49,646 bases of DNA from an uncultured Woeseiaceae bacterium (GTDB lineage: Bacteria; Pseudomonadota; Gammaproteobacteria; Steroidobacterales; Woeseiaceae): positions 1-49,646 of the forward strand of contig CALZMQ010000024.1 of assembly GCA_945788625.1 (NCBI GenBank). The letters are read 5' to 3'. Shown piece by piece: positions 42,617 through 49,646 of the stretch. Both the position numbers and the translations under genes were made by a program. Under the pieces are notes generated by a model. That model saw only the letters and a list, made by a program, of their open reading frames with translations. It had not been told where the DNA came from and made no database searches. Position 1 is the stretch's first letter. Each line of letters begins with the position of its first letter.

Positions 42617-43408
42617 ATGCGCCCGATTTGGCATTTCAATCCCGACAGCGATAACTACAGGCTCACCGGCTTTCGTATTCAATCCCTGGTTTGCTTTGTA
42701 GTTACGCTCAGCGTAGCCATACTGCTGAGAATCGCGAGCATTGTCTGGGGCGTCGCTTCGCGTTGCGTGGAGGCAGACCAGTTCTGGTTCGAGCCGTACA
42801 AGCACCATTGGCCGGTTGCCGGTGTCTTCCTCCTGACGATATTCCTCTTGCTCGCTTGGAATTCGATTATTCTGCTCAATCAGCGAATCAGGAACCGCAA
42901 CGACTGGCTTCTGACGAGTGTGAACTTCGTCGCGATTATCGCAATGCTCGCGCTGTCGGTGCCCGCCTACCAGTCGGCTCAGTTACGGTATGACAAAAGA
43001 AACCCGTCTTTGGGACAGTGGCTGATTCCGAAGAAAGAGTGGTGGCATCGCTATGACGACAAATGCCGCCTTGCGATCGACTACCTCGGCCATTGGGAGG
43101 TCATTGATAAGAATCTGCCTCCGGGTGGCGCCGAATTCCCAGGCCAGCACATTGAGTTTCGACAATCGTTGACATTCGTGGCATCGACGGGCACCCGGCA
43201 AGAGCCGATCTCAGGTTCATGGGACCCACCGTCATTCAATACCCGACTCATAGAGCAATACCGCGGCACTGGCGAATTGTACTGGGCCGACGGTTCCTCG
43301 ACCTGGAACTTCAGGTTGGAAGGCGATCGGCTGTACCTGACGACCCCGGAGTGGCTGGATTGGCATTTCTACTCGAGTGTCACACTGCAACGCGTTCGCG
43401 AAGAATAA
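42617..43408 (+). CDS. Hypothetical membrane protein with a C-terminal beta-rich domain
   Basis: The 263-residue protein has three N-terminal hydrophobic segments (SLVCFVVTLSVAILLRIASI, PVAGVFLLTIFLLLAWNSII, and LLTSVNFVAIIAMLALSVPA). A periplasmic-side domain of about 150 residues follows, containing YLGHWEVIDKNLPPGG and ELYWADGSSTWNFRLEGDRL, a pattern reminiscent of lipocalin-like strands. I do not recognise a family. It is flanked by REP-like elements on both sides (copies 2 and 3). Confidence 0.65.
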   Translation: MRPIWHFNPDSDNYRLTGFRIQSLVCFVVTLSVAILLRIASIVWGVASRCVEADQFWFEPYKHHWPVAGVFLLTIFLLLAWNSIILLNQRIRNRNDWLLTSVNFVAIIAMLALSVPAYQSAQLRYDKRNPSLGQWLIPKKEWWHRYDDKCRLAIDYLGHWEVIDKNLPPGGAEFPGQHIEFRQSLTFVASTGTRQEPISGSWDPPSFNTRLIEQYRGTGELYWADGSSTWNFRLEGDRLYLTTPEWLDWHFYSSVTLQRVREE

Positions 43409-43416
43409 GCTGCCAA

Positions 43417-43466
43417 GTGGTCAAACCGAGGTTTACGGAGAAACCTCGGTTTGACAACGGACCCCG
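43417..43466. repeat. REP-like palindrome family B, copy 3 (inverted orientation)
   Basis: The perfect 14-bp stem TCAAACCGAGGTTT (43421-43434) and AAACCTCGGTTTGA (43441-43454) has the loop ACGGAG. The reverse complement of the loop, CTCCGT, matches the core of the other copies, so this copy is inverted. Confidence 0.7.
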
Positions 43467-43603
43467 ATTGGCTGCCACGGCGTACCTCCTCGTGGCGTTG
43501 ATGCGCGTTTGAGAATGCAGGAAGTGTGCGGCTGAAAGGAACGGGTTGTTCTCAGCCTTTATTCCAAGAAGTGTAGACCAGGATCTTGATGGCCGCCTGT
43601 AAT

Positions 43604-43649
43604 CCGGCACCGAAACGAAATTTCTCCGTAAAGTCCGGTTCGACCCCGC
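43604..43649. repeat. REP-like palindrome family B, copy 4 (degenerate)
   Basis: It contains the core AAATTTCTCCGTAAAGTCCG and the edge GGTTCGACCCCGC. One arm has decayed. It lies 15 bp before the end of the PEP-CTERM gene. Confidence 0.6.
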
Positions 43650-43664
43650 TATTCAATCAGGCTA

Positions 43665-44132
43665 TCAACGTTTATTGCGCAGATTTTCGTATCTGTATCT
43701 CGACAGTCCCAATGCGATCAGTCCGGCACCCAGGAGTGCGAGTGTGCCGGGCTCGGAAACGCGAACAGAAGTGTTGTCGTTCCAGCCCAGGATTGGGCCT
43801 GTGTCGCCGATCTGGTGAGAAAATTCAACGAAATTCAATCCCGTCCACTCGTCGCCGATCAGGATCAGCTCTGTATCGATTTCGGGCGAAATTGTGCCAA
43901 TCATCAGGCCTGGCGAAGCAAGTGCCGGGCTCAGAATGTCAAAATCTCCGACAAAAGTATCGAACGCGGGATCGAGCGCCTGGGTTCGGGATCCATCCTC
44001 GAACCAGGGCTCCGAAAAAGCGTCAAAAGCGGCGTTTTCGAAGTCCAGGGTGATGAGATCTGCAAGAGCGACGCTGGGCCAGAGACTGGCAGCAGCGAGA
44101 AGGGTGACTGCAGTCTTAACCGAGAGTTTCAT
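43665..44132 (-). CDS. PEP-CTERM sorting-domain protein
   Basis: The 155-residue product has a signal peptide (KTAVTLLAAASLWPSVALAD), a mature beta-rich region starting LITLDFENAAFDAFSEPWFE, and a C-terminal sorting tag SEPGTLALLGAGLIALGL followed by basic SRYRYENLRNKR. The tag directs cleavage and anchoring by an exosortase of the EpsH type, usually linked to exopolysaccharide export. No exosortase is in the window. The first tag residues read VSEPGT rather than VPEPGT, a common variant. The start at 44132 has GGAGG upstream. Confidence 0.9.
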   Translation of the reverse strand: MKLSVKTAVTLLAAASLWPSVALADLITLDFENAAFDAFSEPWFEDGSRTQALDPAFDTFVGDFDILSPALASPGLMIGTISPEIDTELILIGDEWTGLNFVEFSHQIGDTGPILGWNDNTSVRVSEPGTLALLGAGLIALGLSRYRYENLRNKR

Positions 44133-44156
44133 GCTGGAGCCTCCGTACTGCATGCG

Positions 44157-44185
44157 CCTCGCTGGAATCGTCCTATCCAGCGAGG
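44157..44185. promoter_or_regulatory. Leader hairpin upstream of the PEP-CTERM gene
   Basis: The perfect 10-bp stem CCTCGCTGGA (44157-44166) and TCCAGCGAGG (44176-44185) has a 9-base loop. It lies 25 bp before the start codon, likely within the 5' leader; no T-run is present. It could affect mRNA stability or be a protein site. Confidence 0.4.
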
Positions 44186-44643
44186 GTGTGGTTTCACCGT
44201 GCTGGCAGGCCGCGTTGCGTGACGAATTTAGTACTCAGCTCACCGCACGATGTCATGCAATTCGCTACTTAGAAAAGATGCATATTTCGTACCCCGATCA
44301 TAAGGCACTGAATTGCTTTCAGATGTTGAAGCAGGGCTTTTTGGCGGCACGGAAAAGTGCAAAAAAAGCCGACATTTACGAAATGCGTCGCGTTCTAATG
44401 CGCGCTGAACGGCCCGCGGAAGCGCGCCACGGTCGGCCGGTGACAAGACGAACTTCTCCGGCATCGCCTCAGTTCGACTTTGCCTGCGACAAGGTGGGAA
44501 CACTTCCTCGGCGACCGAGCCTTCCTGTACATACAGTATTTTTCAACTACATTTTACGATAGAGGGCCGCAAGAAAATCGATAAATGGCCAATTTGTGTA
44601 CATTGCACAGGCACTTCTGGGCGCCAATCAGGGCAGAAGAAAA
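44186..44643. other. Intergenic region without a recognisable gene
   Basis: About 460 bp between the PEP-CTERM gene leader and the lipoprotein gene. A rightward frame from 44276 (KMHISYPDHKALNCFQMLKQ onward) is open for about 95 codons but has no ribosome site or family match. The AT-rich stretch around 44530-44600 is a reasonable place for the promoter of the lipoprotein gene. Confidence 0.4.
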
Positions 44644-46533
44644 ATGACAAACTCGCCGAATCTTCGCTCGCGTCGCAGTCCGTTATTCCTGATCCTGTTC
44701 GGGCTCGTACTCATAATTGCCGGGTGTGCAGGCAGCGAGAGTCCGAGATCACCAGACGGAAAATTGCTTTGGGTGAATCCGGCTGGCTATCCGGAAGGTA
44801 TGTACGATATACATCTGGCTGCAAGTACGCCTGGCGGTTACCCCGCTTATTTCGTGGGTTACGTTCAGGAGTTTCCGGGGCCACGTGGTAGTACCAGGGC
44901 GGTGGCGGCACTGACGGCTGACGAGAACTTCGATAACGTGACACCGATTCGCCTCGGCGACGGCATCCCGCGCGGCGCTCCTGTCGTGAACGATACGGCG
45001 TGGGTGCGCAATGGAGACATCGGGAACTTCGTAATCGTCGGCACATCGAGGGACCGCGTGGAACGACACTGGGTTTGGCTGTCTTCCCCCAACGGGTTGA
45101 CCGGCACGAGCTCTTTCAGAGAGTTTACTCCCCCGCCGACCCTGCCACGCTTCGAGCGATACGACCTGATACAGGCGGGTGGGTCCACCAACAAGAGTGG
45201 CGGACTCATCATCGTCGGTCGGGGCACATCGTCCCGAGTCGTCGATAGCAACACCTCGTGTGTCGTTGCCTGGCTGCCGGGCACGGTAGGAGAACTAATT
45301 GCCGTAGAACCCTTTGTTCTGGACTGCGACGTTAACAGCTCCGGCACGACGGGCATTACGCACGTCGCCGTGTCGAGGCTTGCGGCCGATCAAAATGCCG
45401 ACTGGATGATTGCATGGGTCAAAAACGGCAACATCTGCGTGAAAACGATTTCAGATGGCCGCGGCCTATCGACGGACATACCGGAAGATCCACTCTCGAC
45501 CTGCGGCGGTTTTCCGGTGGGCTCCCGGCGCGGAATAACAGAGCTGGTAGTTGACGGGGGTCGAAGCGGATTCATCGACTCCAGCGATCGCCTCAGGCAA
45601 AGATTCGTCATCGCTCACGCCGAGCGAGCGCCGACATTGCCAGACTCTGTACAAAACCTTTTCGTCTGGGTCCTGAACACAGGGAGTCTTGCGGGCACCA
45701 CGGCTACGCGACTACCGCGCGACCTGGGCACGACTCGCGGCGATCTTCGCCTGGCGCAGGAAGCGATCCGAGGGGCTCACTTCATGTTGCTCGACAGCAC
45801 CCTGACGGATGGGCCGATTAAAAGAACGCGATTCACCCGACTCGGTCACACTGGGCAGATTGTCCAGCGCCATGCAATCCAGTCACCGCTCATCTGGCCA
45901 TTCGATCACGATCTCGACTTCGAGATCGCTTCCGATCGGTTCGGCGTGGTTCGACCCCTGGTTGCGCCAACGCAGGGCCTGTACGGGCGTCTCGTACACC
46001 ACACGAACCGGGACCAGGTGCTCTACCTGGATGGGGGTTGCGATGCCAGTAACACGGTGCGTCTGCCCGACGGCGAAAGACACCCGGGAACGAGGTCGGA
46101 CACGCCCAGCCTGACCGGGCATGACAGCTACCTCGTGAAGCTGGAGTCGGCGCCGGTTGGCAAGAGAGTGACGCTGACCTGGTCGCCGCAGTTGCTTCGC
46201 GGTGCCTCCGGCGCCTGCAACTTCGTTCCGGATCCCACTACGGCTGCAGAAACCACGCCAAGGTATCGTCCGCCGGCGGGCTCAGCGTCAACAATCGTGG
46301 AACTGGACGGGACGGCGGTTATTGCAGTCCGTCCATTCTCGCTATCCGACCAAGCTGGAGGTTTGTTCCCCGGGTCCAGCAACACATTGCCGCCGGACTT
46401 GTTGCTCAATTTCCAGTGGTCCTGGGTCGATATCGACGCTGTTGTTGTGCCTGGCGACGCCATCCCGCCGGACGTCGATATTCGCGTCGTCACGAGACGA
46501 AGCAATACCGTCAGAGTGGTTTTCAATCCGTGA
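44644..46533 (+). CDS. Large lipoprotein of unknown function, possibly a beta-propeller
   Basis: The 629-residue product has a basic start and a lipoprotein signal (LFLILFGLVLIIAGCAGSES, lipobox IAGC). The mature protein has no cofactor motif I recognise. Its repeated beta-strand patterns, with segments such as SGGLIIVGRGTSSRVVDSNT, NADWMIAWVKNGNICVKTIS, RQRFVIAHAERAP and GAHFMLLDSTL spaced through the sequence, suggest a propeller-like fold. The ATG at 44644 begins the signal; an earlier in-frame ATG at 44596 would add a hydrophilic stretch. It is followed 45 bp later by a second lipoprotein gene, likely in the same transcript. Confidence 0.65.
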   Translation: MTNSPNLRSRRSPLFLILFGLVLIIAGCAGSESPRSPDGKLLWVNPAGYPEGMYDIHLAASTPGGYPAYFVGYVQEFPGPRGSTRAVAALTADENFDNVTPIRLGDGIPRGAPVVNDTAWVRNGDIGNFVIVGTSRDRVERHWVWLSSPNGLTGTSSFREFTPPPTLPRFERYDLIQAGGSTNKSGGLIIVGRGTSSRVVDSNTSCVVAWLPGTVGELIAVEPFVLDCDVNSSGTTGITHVAVSRLAADQNADWMIAWVKNGNICVKTISDGRGLSTDIPEDPLSTCGGFPVGSRRGITELVVDGGRSGFIDSSDRLRQRFVIAHAERAPTLPDSVQNLFVWVLNTGSLAGTTATRLPRDLGTTRGDLRLAQEAIRGAHFMLLDSTLTDGPIKRTRFTRLGHTGQIVQRHAIQSPLIWPFDHDLDFEIASDRFGVVRPLVAPTQGLYGRLVHHTNRDQVLYLDGGCDASNTVRLPDGERHPGTRSDTPSLTGHDSYLVKLESAPVGKRVTLTWSPQLLRGASGACNFVPDPTTAAETTPRYRPPAGSASTIVELDGTAVIAVRPFSLSDQAGGLFPGSSNTLPPDLLLNFQWSWVDIDAVVVPGDAIPPDVDIRVVTRRSNTVRVVFNP

Positions 46534-46578
46534 CGTGAAAAGGTCCTCTGTACACCCCTATCTGAAGTGAGCATTGCT

Positions 46579-47781
46579 ATGACGCGAATGCATCTCAAGA
46601 ACGTAACATCGGTGATCGTCTGCTTGTGGTTGACCGGTTGCGTCGTCATGTATCCGAAAGACGGCGAACTGGTCGACCCGGACCGCGGAATCGGATTTTC
46701 CGGTTTCATAACGCGCTCGGACATGGGGGTCGTTATCTCTGCCTGCGATGACGGCAACCGGTGCGAAAGGATCGGCGAAGCAACCAGTGGCAGCGACGTT
46801 ATCGCCAACTTCGAAGGCACGGGCATCTATCGCTGGAGAACTCTGATCAGGGTGCCAGAACGCATGTGGATCGAATCGACCCGTTCCGGAAAGCGGACAA
46901 AGATTCGGGCCCAAACGTGGATCGGAATCGAACGAACACGACGCACATCGACCGGTGGCACGGTAGTAACGCAGCCGAACTTCGATCTTATTACTGTCGA
47001 CAAAAACTGGGCGCAATGTGCGTCTGGCGTCGACTCGGCCCTCGCGTTCGGGCGCGAATGCAAGTCTGACAACCATCCTTACGCTCTTCTGTATTCGGAA
47101 GACTATTGTCCTGACTGGCCCGACCTTTCGCTCACCACTTCCTATAACGAAACGACCGGGATGATTACCTTTGCGTCGCCTGAGAGGGTACCCAGTAACA
47201 TACGAAACCCGACCATCACCGAAGAGACGACCGGCGTGGCCGTGGACTGCGAGTTGGGCACCGTGTCCCGCGGAACCGCGATGCTCAGTTGCGAAGTACA
47301 TCGATCGGACCTCGGCTTCGGCTCGGAGTGCGAGTATCGACAGTGGCGCAGCGAGATCCGATTCGCAACGTGGCGCATCAACTATCCGGCGACCTTTTTC
47401 GAATTCCCCGGCTGCGTCGTCGAAGATCGTGTCGCATCTTTCGCGATTCCTCGAGAAGCCCTGCCAGACGGTTGTCCCGCACCAGCCGCCTGCAATCTAT
47501 TTGGCTCAGCGGGCTCCTGCCCCTTCGGTGAAGGTTGTTATCTGCGCTTCGGCGACCGACGGGCAGAGTGCCTCCGCGTCGGAGACGGTACAACAGGAGA
47601 TGCGTGCGTCACCAACAATTCCTGCAGGCCGCCACACGTCTGTGTGGGTTTGGAAGCGAAGGCTTGTCAAAAACTCTGCAGCATCGCGGGGTCCTCGTCG
47701 ATAGAGTCCTGCCCGACGGGCCAGCATTGCCAGGCATACGCATACACGCCAGCGGGAGTCGGCGTATGCACACCCGATTGA
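46579..47781 (+). CDS. Cysteine-rich lipoprotein of unknown function
   Basis: The 400-residue product has a lipoprotein signal (VTSVIVCLWLTGCVVMYPKD, lipobox LTGC). A body of about 270 residues (RTLIRVPERMWIESTRSGKR, TWIGIERTRRTSTGG) follows, then a C-terminal stretch of about 100 residues with 13 or more cysteines (CPAPAACNLFG, CPFGEGCYLRFG, CRPPHVCVGLEAKACQKLC, CPTGQHCQAY). The Cys pattern, with C-x(5-6)-C spacing, looks like a set of small disulfide-bonded repeats as in extracellular binding proteins. GTG at 46567 is an alternative start. It follows the other lipoprotein and may form a surface complex with it. Confidence 0.62.
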   Translation: MTRMHLKNVTSVIVCLWLTGCVVMYPKDGELVDPDRGIGFSGFITRSDMGVVISACDDGNRCERIGEATSGSDVIANFEGTGIYRWRTLIRVPERMWIESTRSGKRTKIRAQTWIGIERTRRTSTGGTVVTQPNFDLITVDKNWAQCASGVDSALAFGRECKSDNHPYALLYSEDYCPDWPDLSLTTSYNETTGMITFASPERVPSNIRNPTITEETTGVAVDCELGTVSRGTAMLSCEVHRSDLGFGSECEYRQWRSEIRFATWRINYPATFFEFPGCVVEDRVASFAIPREALPDGCPAPAACNLFGSAGSCPFGEGCYLRFGDRRAECLRVGDGTTGDACVTNNSCRPPHVCVGLEAKACQKLCSIAGSSSIESCPTGQHCQAYAYTPAGVGVCTPD

Positions 47782-47862
47782 GTTACGCCCTGGCGTAGCG
47801 CCGCCAGGTGGTTCGTTTTGCTTGCCGACCGGATCGAAGTCCTATGCTGCCGGACGGACGAT

Positions 47863-48249
47863 CTACTCGTTGTTGGCTGTAATGCAGGCGCGATGGTCGA
47901 CTGCCTCGTTGGGATCGAGAATCACGCGCGTCGTCACAACGACATCGCCCGTGACAGCGCCGGGCGTTTCGTCGACGTTGTCGACCGTGACCATGGGGCT
48001 GCCAACCTCGTCTTTTGTCTCGACGTACGCACTGGCGTAGATCTTGCCATCGGGCAACGTAAAGTACCAATGCTTGATGAAGTTAACCGACTGGTTTTCA
48101 GCCTCTACCAGCCCGTGCCAGGTGATGCACTGTCGAAAGTCGGGCGCCGGCGGCGGCCCATCATGGCGAGTACCGAGAATGCTGATGATCCCGAACGCTG
48201 CCAATGAGGTTAACGCGAGAGATCGCACTGAATACTTATGTCGTCTCAT
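47863..48249 (-). CDS. Small exported protein of unknown function
   Basis: The 128-residue product (MRRHKYSVRSLALTSLAAFG at the start) has an N-terminal signal or anchor, then a mature domain with FRQCITWHGLVEAENQSVNF, KHWYFTLPDGKIYASAYVET and a final DHRACITANNE. Two cysteines (in RQCI and RACI) could form a disulfide. The start overlaps the 3' end of the upstream membrane protein gene by 14 bp, so they are probably coupled. No family recognised. Confidence 0.65.
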   Translation of the reverse strand: MRRHKYSVRSLALTSLAAFGIISILGTRHDGPPPAPDFRQCITWHGLVEAENQSVNFIKHWYFTLPDGKIYASAYVETKDEVGSPMVTVDNVDETPGAVTGDVVVTTRVILDPNEAVDHRACITANNE

Positions 48250-48718
48250 GATCTGTCTCCAAGTTGAACCTCCTCCACACGCGGGCAAATACGCAGGCCG
48301 CCAGGCCACCCGCAATGCACGCAACCACATCGTAAGGATCGAACGTGCCAGCGTAGTTAACCTGTAGTGGCGTCAATATCTGCGGCTCCCGTTGCCCGAG
48401 CTCGAACAGCAGGTTTACCGCGCACCAGGTTCCGGCCGAGAGCACTATCAGCGACCGCCCCAGCACTATCCACGTGAGCAGGGACATGGCGAAGACATGC
48501 AGGAAACTGGGCAACCAGCCCAATGACGCGATCAACTCCGCGGAAACCGGCGCGTTGGGAATGGCGGGCAACATCCGCAACAGCGGTGCACTGCCCTCCG
48601 GGCGCAGCAGTACATAAAACACGAGCCCGACAACGAGTGCAGCCGTCGCCACGAGCACCGGGCTCGCCGTCAGAGTCAGTAGTTTGCGGGTCACTGAATT
48701 TCCAATCGCTGCACTCAT
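48236..48718 (-). CDS. Predicted membrane protein, VanZ-like in layout
   Basis: The 160-residue product (MSAAIGNSVTRKLLTLTASP at the start) has about four hydrophobic segments: VLVATAALVVGLVFYVLL, LPSFLHVFAMSLLTWIVLGR, SLIVLSAGTWCAVNLLFELG and a last DVVACIAGGLAACVFARVWR. The segment NLLFELGQ followed by GTFDPYDVVACIAGG resembles VanZ-like proteins, in which an ExxQ/DxxD pair is conserved. The function in envelope stress or teicoplanin resistance is not assured. It is coupled to the small exported protein downstream. Confidence 0.6.
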   Translation of the reverse strand: MSAAIGNSVTRKLLTLTASPVLVATAALVVGLVFYVLLRPEGSAPLLRMLPAIPNAPVSAELIASLGWLPSFLHVFAMSLLTWIVLGRSLIVLSAGTWCAVNLLFELGQREPQILTPLQVNYAGTFDPYDVVACIAGGLAACVFARVWRRFNLETDHETT

Positions 48719-48742
48719 ACTCTTTAAAGTATAGGTCACCAA

Positions 48743-48777
48743 CCACCTTCCCTCGGCCAACCGAGGGAACTTGGTGG
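48743..48777. terminator. Hairpin after the repeat-protein gene
   Basis: CCCTCGG-CCAA-CCGAGGG (48750-48767) inside an outer pair CCACC/GGTGG (48743-48747 and 48773-48777) lies 4 bp beyond the stop of the repeat-protein gene. No T-run follows, so termination is possible but weak. Confidence 0.5.
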
Positions 48778-48781
48778 CCGG

Positions 48782-49646
48782 TTATGGAGGAAGACGAACG
48801 TTCACGCCGATACGCCATGCGCCCCTGCCACGCGCGCCCACATAGATGTTCCAGCGGGAATTTCCGACAAACTCGAAATGCGCATAAAGAGGCCGCGATA
48901 TGTGTGGCCGTAGCGCGTTATTGGTTACCGGATCGGTCAGCAAGGTCCAGTCAACGCCGGCGTTGGCCGTAAGAAACACACCCGAGTCCTGACCGCCGAC
49001 AATAATCATGTTACCGCCACGGTTATAGAGCAGCGTTCGTATCCCGGCGTTGGCCCGCGCCAGCAGAAACAAATCGTCGCCCGCGCCAACCGCCTGGATG
49101 GTCGAGTAGTTGGATACATCCGACCAGCCCCGTGCATCCGACCACTCCGGGTCGTTGCTGGCCACGTTTGCCCAGCGGTCACTGGTACGGTCATAACGCA
49201 AGGTCAGCATCCCCGCATTGGCCCGCGCCAGCAGGAACAGATCATCGCCCACAGATACAGCCTGGATGGTCGAGTAGTTGGTGACGTCCGACCAGCCCAG
49301 GGCATCGGACCACTGCGGATCGTTGCTGGCCACGTTCACCCAACGGTCGCTGCCACGGTCGTAGCGCAGGGTCAGCATGCCGGCATTCGCGCGCGCCAGC
49401 AGGAACAGATCGTCGCCCGCGCCAACCGCCTGGATGGTCGAGTAGTTGGTGACGTCCGACCAGCCCTGCGCGTCCGACCATTCCGGATCGTTGCTGGCAA
49501 CGTTCACCCAGCGGTCGCTGCTCCGATCGTAGCGCAAGGTCCGCATGCCGGCATTGGCCCGCGCCAGCAGGAACAGATCATTGCCCGCGCCAACGGCCTG
49601 GATGGTGGAATAGTTCGTGACATCCGACCAGCCCTGCGCGTCCGAC
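48782..49646 (-). CDS. C-terminal part of a tandem-repeat protein (beta-propeller-like; runs off the right edge)
   Basis: At least 288 residues are coded; the start lies beyond the window. The visible part holds four copies (three complete, the first partial) of a 56-residue unit containing NYSTIQAVGAGDDLFLLARA, LRYDRxSDRWVNVASNDPEW and SDAxGWSDV. The repeated W and DR positions suggest one propeller blade per unit, as in lectin-like or sialidase-like surface proteins. The last segment, TANAGVDWTLLTDPVTNNAL, resembles an Asp-box (S/T-x-D-x-G-x-x-W). The chain ends GARGRGAWRIGVNVRLPP. The unit DNA is strongly conserved between copies. The signal peptide and N-terminal domains cannot be seen. 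Confidence 0.75.
   Translation of the reverse strand, partial: SDAQGWSDVTNYSTIQAVGAGNDLFLLARANAGMRTLRYDRSSDRWVNVASNDPEWSDAQGWSDVTNYSTIQAVGAGDDLFLLARANAGMLTLRYDRGSDRWVNVASNDPQWSDALGWSDVTNYSTIQAVSVGDDLFLLARANAGMLTLRYDRTSDRWANVASNDPEWSDARGWSDVSNYSTIQAVGAGDDLFLLARANAGIRTLLYNRGGNMIIVGGQDSGVFLTANAGVDWTLLTDPVTNNALRPHISRPLYAHFEFVGNSRWNIYVGARGRGAWRIGVNVRLPP
49037..49646. repeat. 168-bp tandem direct repeat inside the right-edge gene
   Basis: The motif TCCGACCAGCCC recurs starting at about 49119, 49287, 49455 and 49623, exactly 168 bp apart, which equals 56 codons. Neighbouring copies are nearly identical at the DNA level, so recent unit duplication or gene conversion is likely. The array continues past the window. 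Confidence 0.85.

Noticed and set aside
49037..49646. CRISPR array
   Set aside because: The units are 168 bp, lie in an open reading frame and have no spacer structure.

Overview
The window is about 50 kb of GC-rich chromosomal DNA from a bacterium, most probably a gammaproteobacterium. The support is a tRNA-Tyr/tRNA-Gly/tRNA-Thr/tuf cluster like the tyrU-glyT-thrT-tufB locus of Escherichia coli, an adjacent cmoA-cmoB pair, an OxyR with the Cys-His-Cys regulatory spacing, a YgbA-like protein, a PEP-CTERM protein and REP-like palindromes. The number of secreted, lipoprotein and polysaccharide-acting proteins would suit a free-living, perhaps marine or sediment organism; that is inference and no species is claimed. 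I saw no transposase, integrase, phage gene, rRNA or CRISPR array.

Layout. 1-4.9 kb: partial tuf with three tRNA genes, an M15 peptidase, cmoAB for wobble-uridine modification, a GbsR-like regulator and a DCC-family protein. 4.95-6.3 kb: a perfect 25-bp inverted repeat, a cupin lipoprotein and a terminator-bearing leader. 6.3-12.9 kb: a DASS anion transporter, a flavin split-barrel protein, an alkylation repair pair (Ogt and an Ada/AlkA fusion), a peroxiredoxin-glutaredoxin fusion divergent from oxyR, and a cytochrome c lipoprotein. 13-20.1 kb, all leftward: a Notum/pectin-acetylesterase-like hydrolase with an Asp/His tail, a double-CDGSH protein, asnA, a Bax-inhibitor-1 protein and a large KAP P-loop NTPase. 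20.2-25.2 kb: a secreted protein and HEAT-repeat pair, a YgbA-like protein, a leftward three-gene cassette of small membrane and basic proteins, an MFS transporter and a hydrolase remnant. 25.2-29.7 kb: a leftward run of SDR/NmrA/DUF1772 genes. The NmrA-DUF1772 pair faces a TetR gene across three matching palindromic operators.

29.7-34.5 kb: a very large GH81 beta-1,3-glucanase lipoprotein with a LacI-type palindrome upstream, and a retropepsin-like lipoprotein. 34.5-39.6 kb is the most coherent regulatory unit. A sigma-54 activator with two PAS domains faces a rightward operon across an intergenic region that holds two CCACA-N6-TGTGG palindromes and a near-consensus -24/-12 promoter. The operon encodes a small exported protein, an NTF2-like domain in frame with an isochorismatase-like hydrolase, a DoxX membrane protein and an exported alpha/beta hydrolase with an Asp nucleophile. 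It ends at a strong terminator. This looks like an inducible periplasmic detoxification or catabolic pathway of unknown substrate.

39.6-49.6 kb: a flavin split-barrel protein, a 43-aa membrane protein coupled to an SDR, a Tat-exported class V aminotransferase, several hypothetical lipoproteins and membrane proteins, a PEP-CTERM protein, four dispersed copies of one REP-like palindrome between 40.19 and 43.65 kb, and the C-terminal part of a protein built from 56-residue tandem repeats that runs off the right edge.

All calls rest on reading the sequence and on family knowledge; no database search was run.
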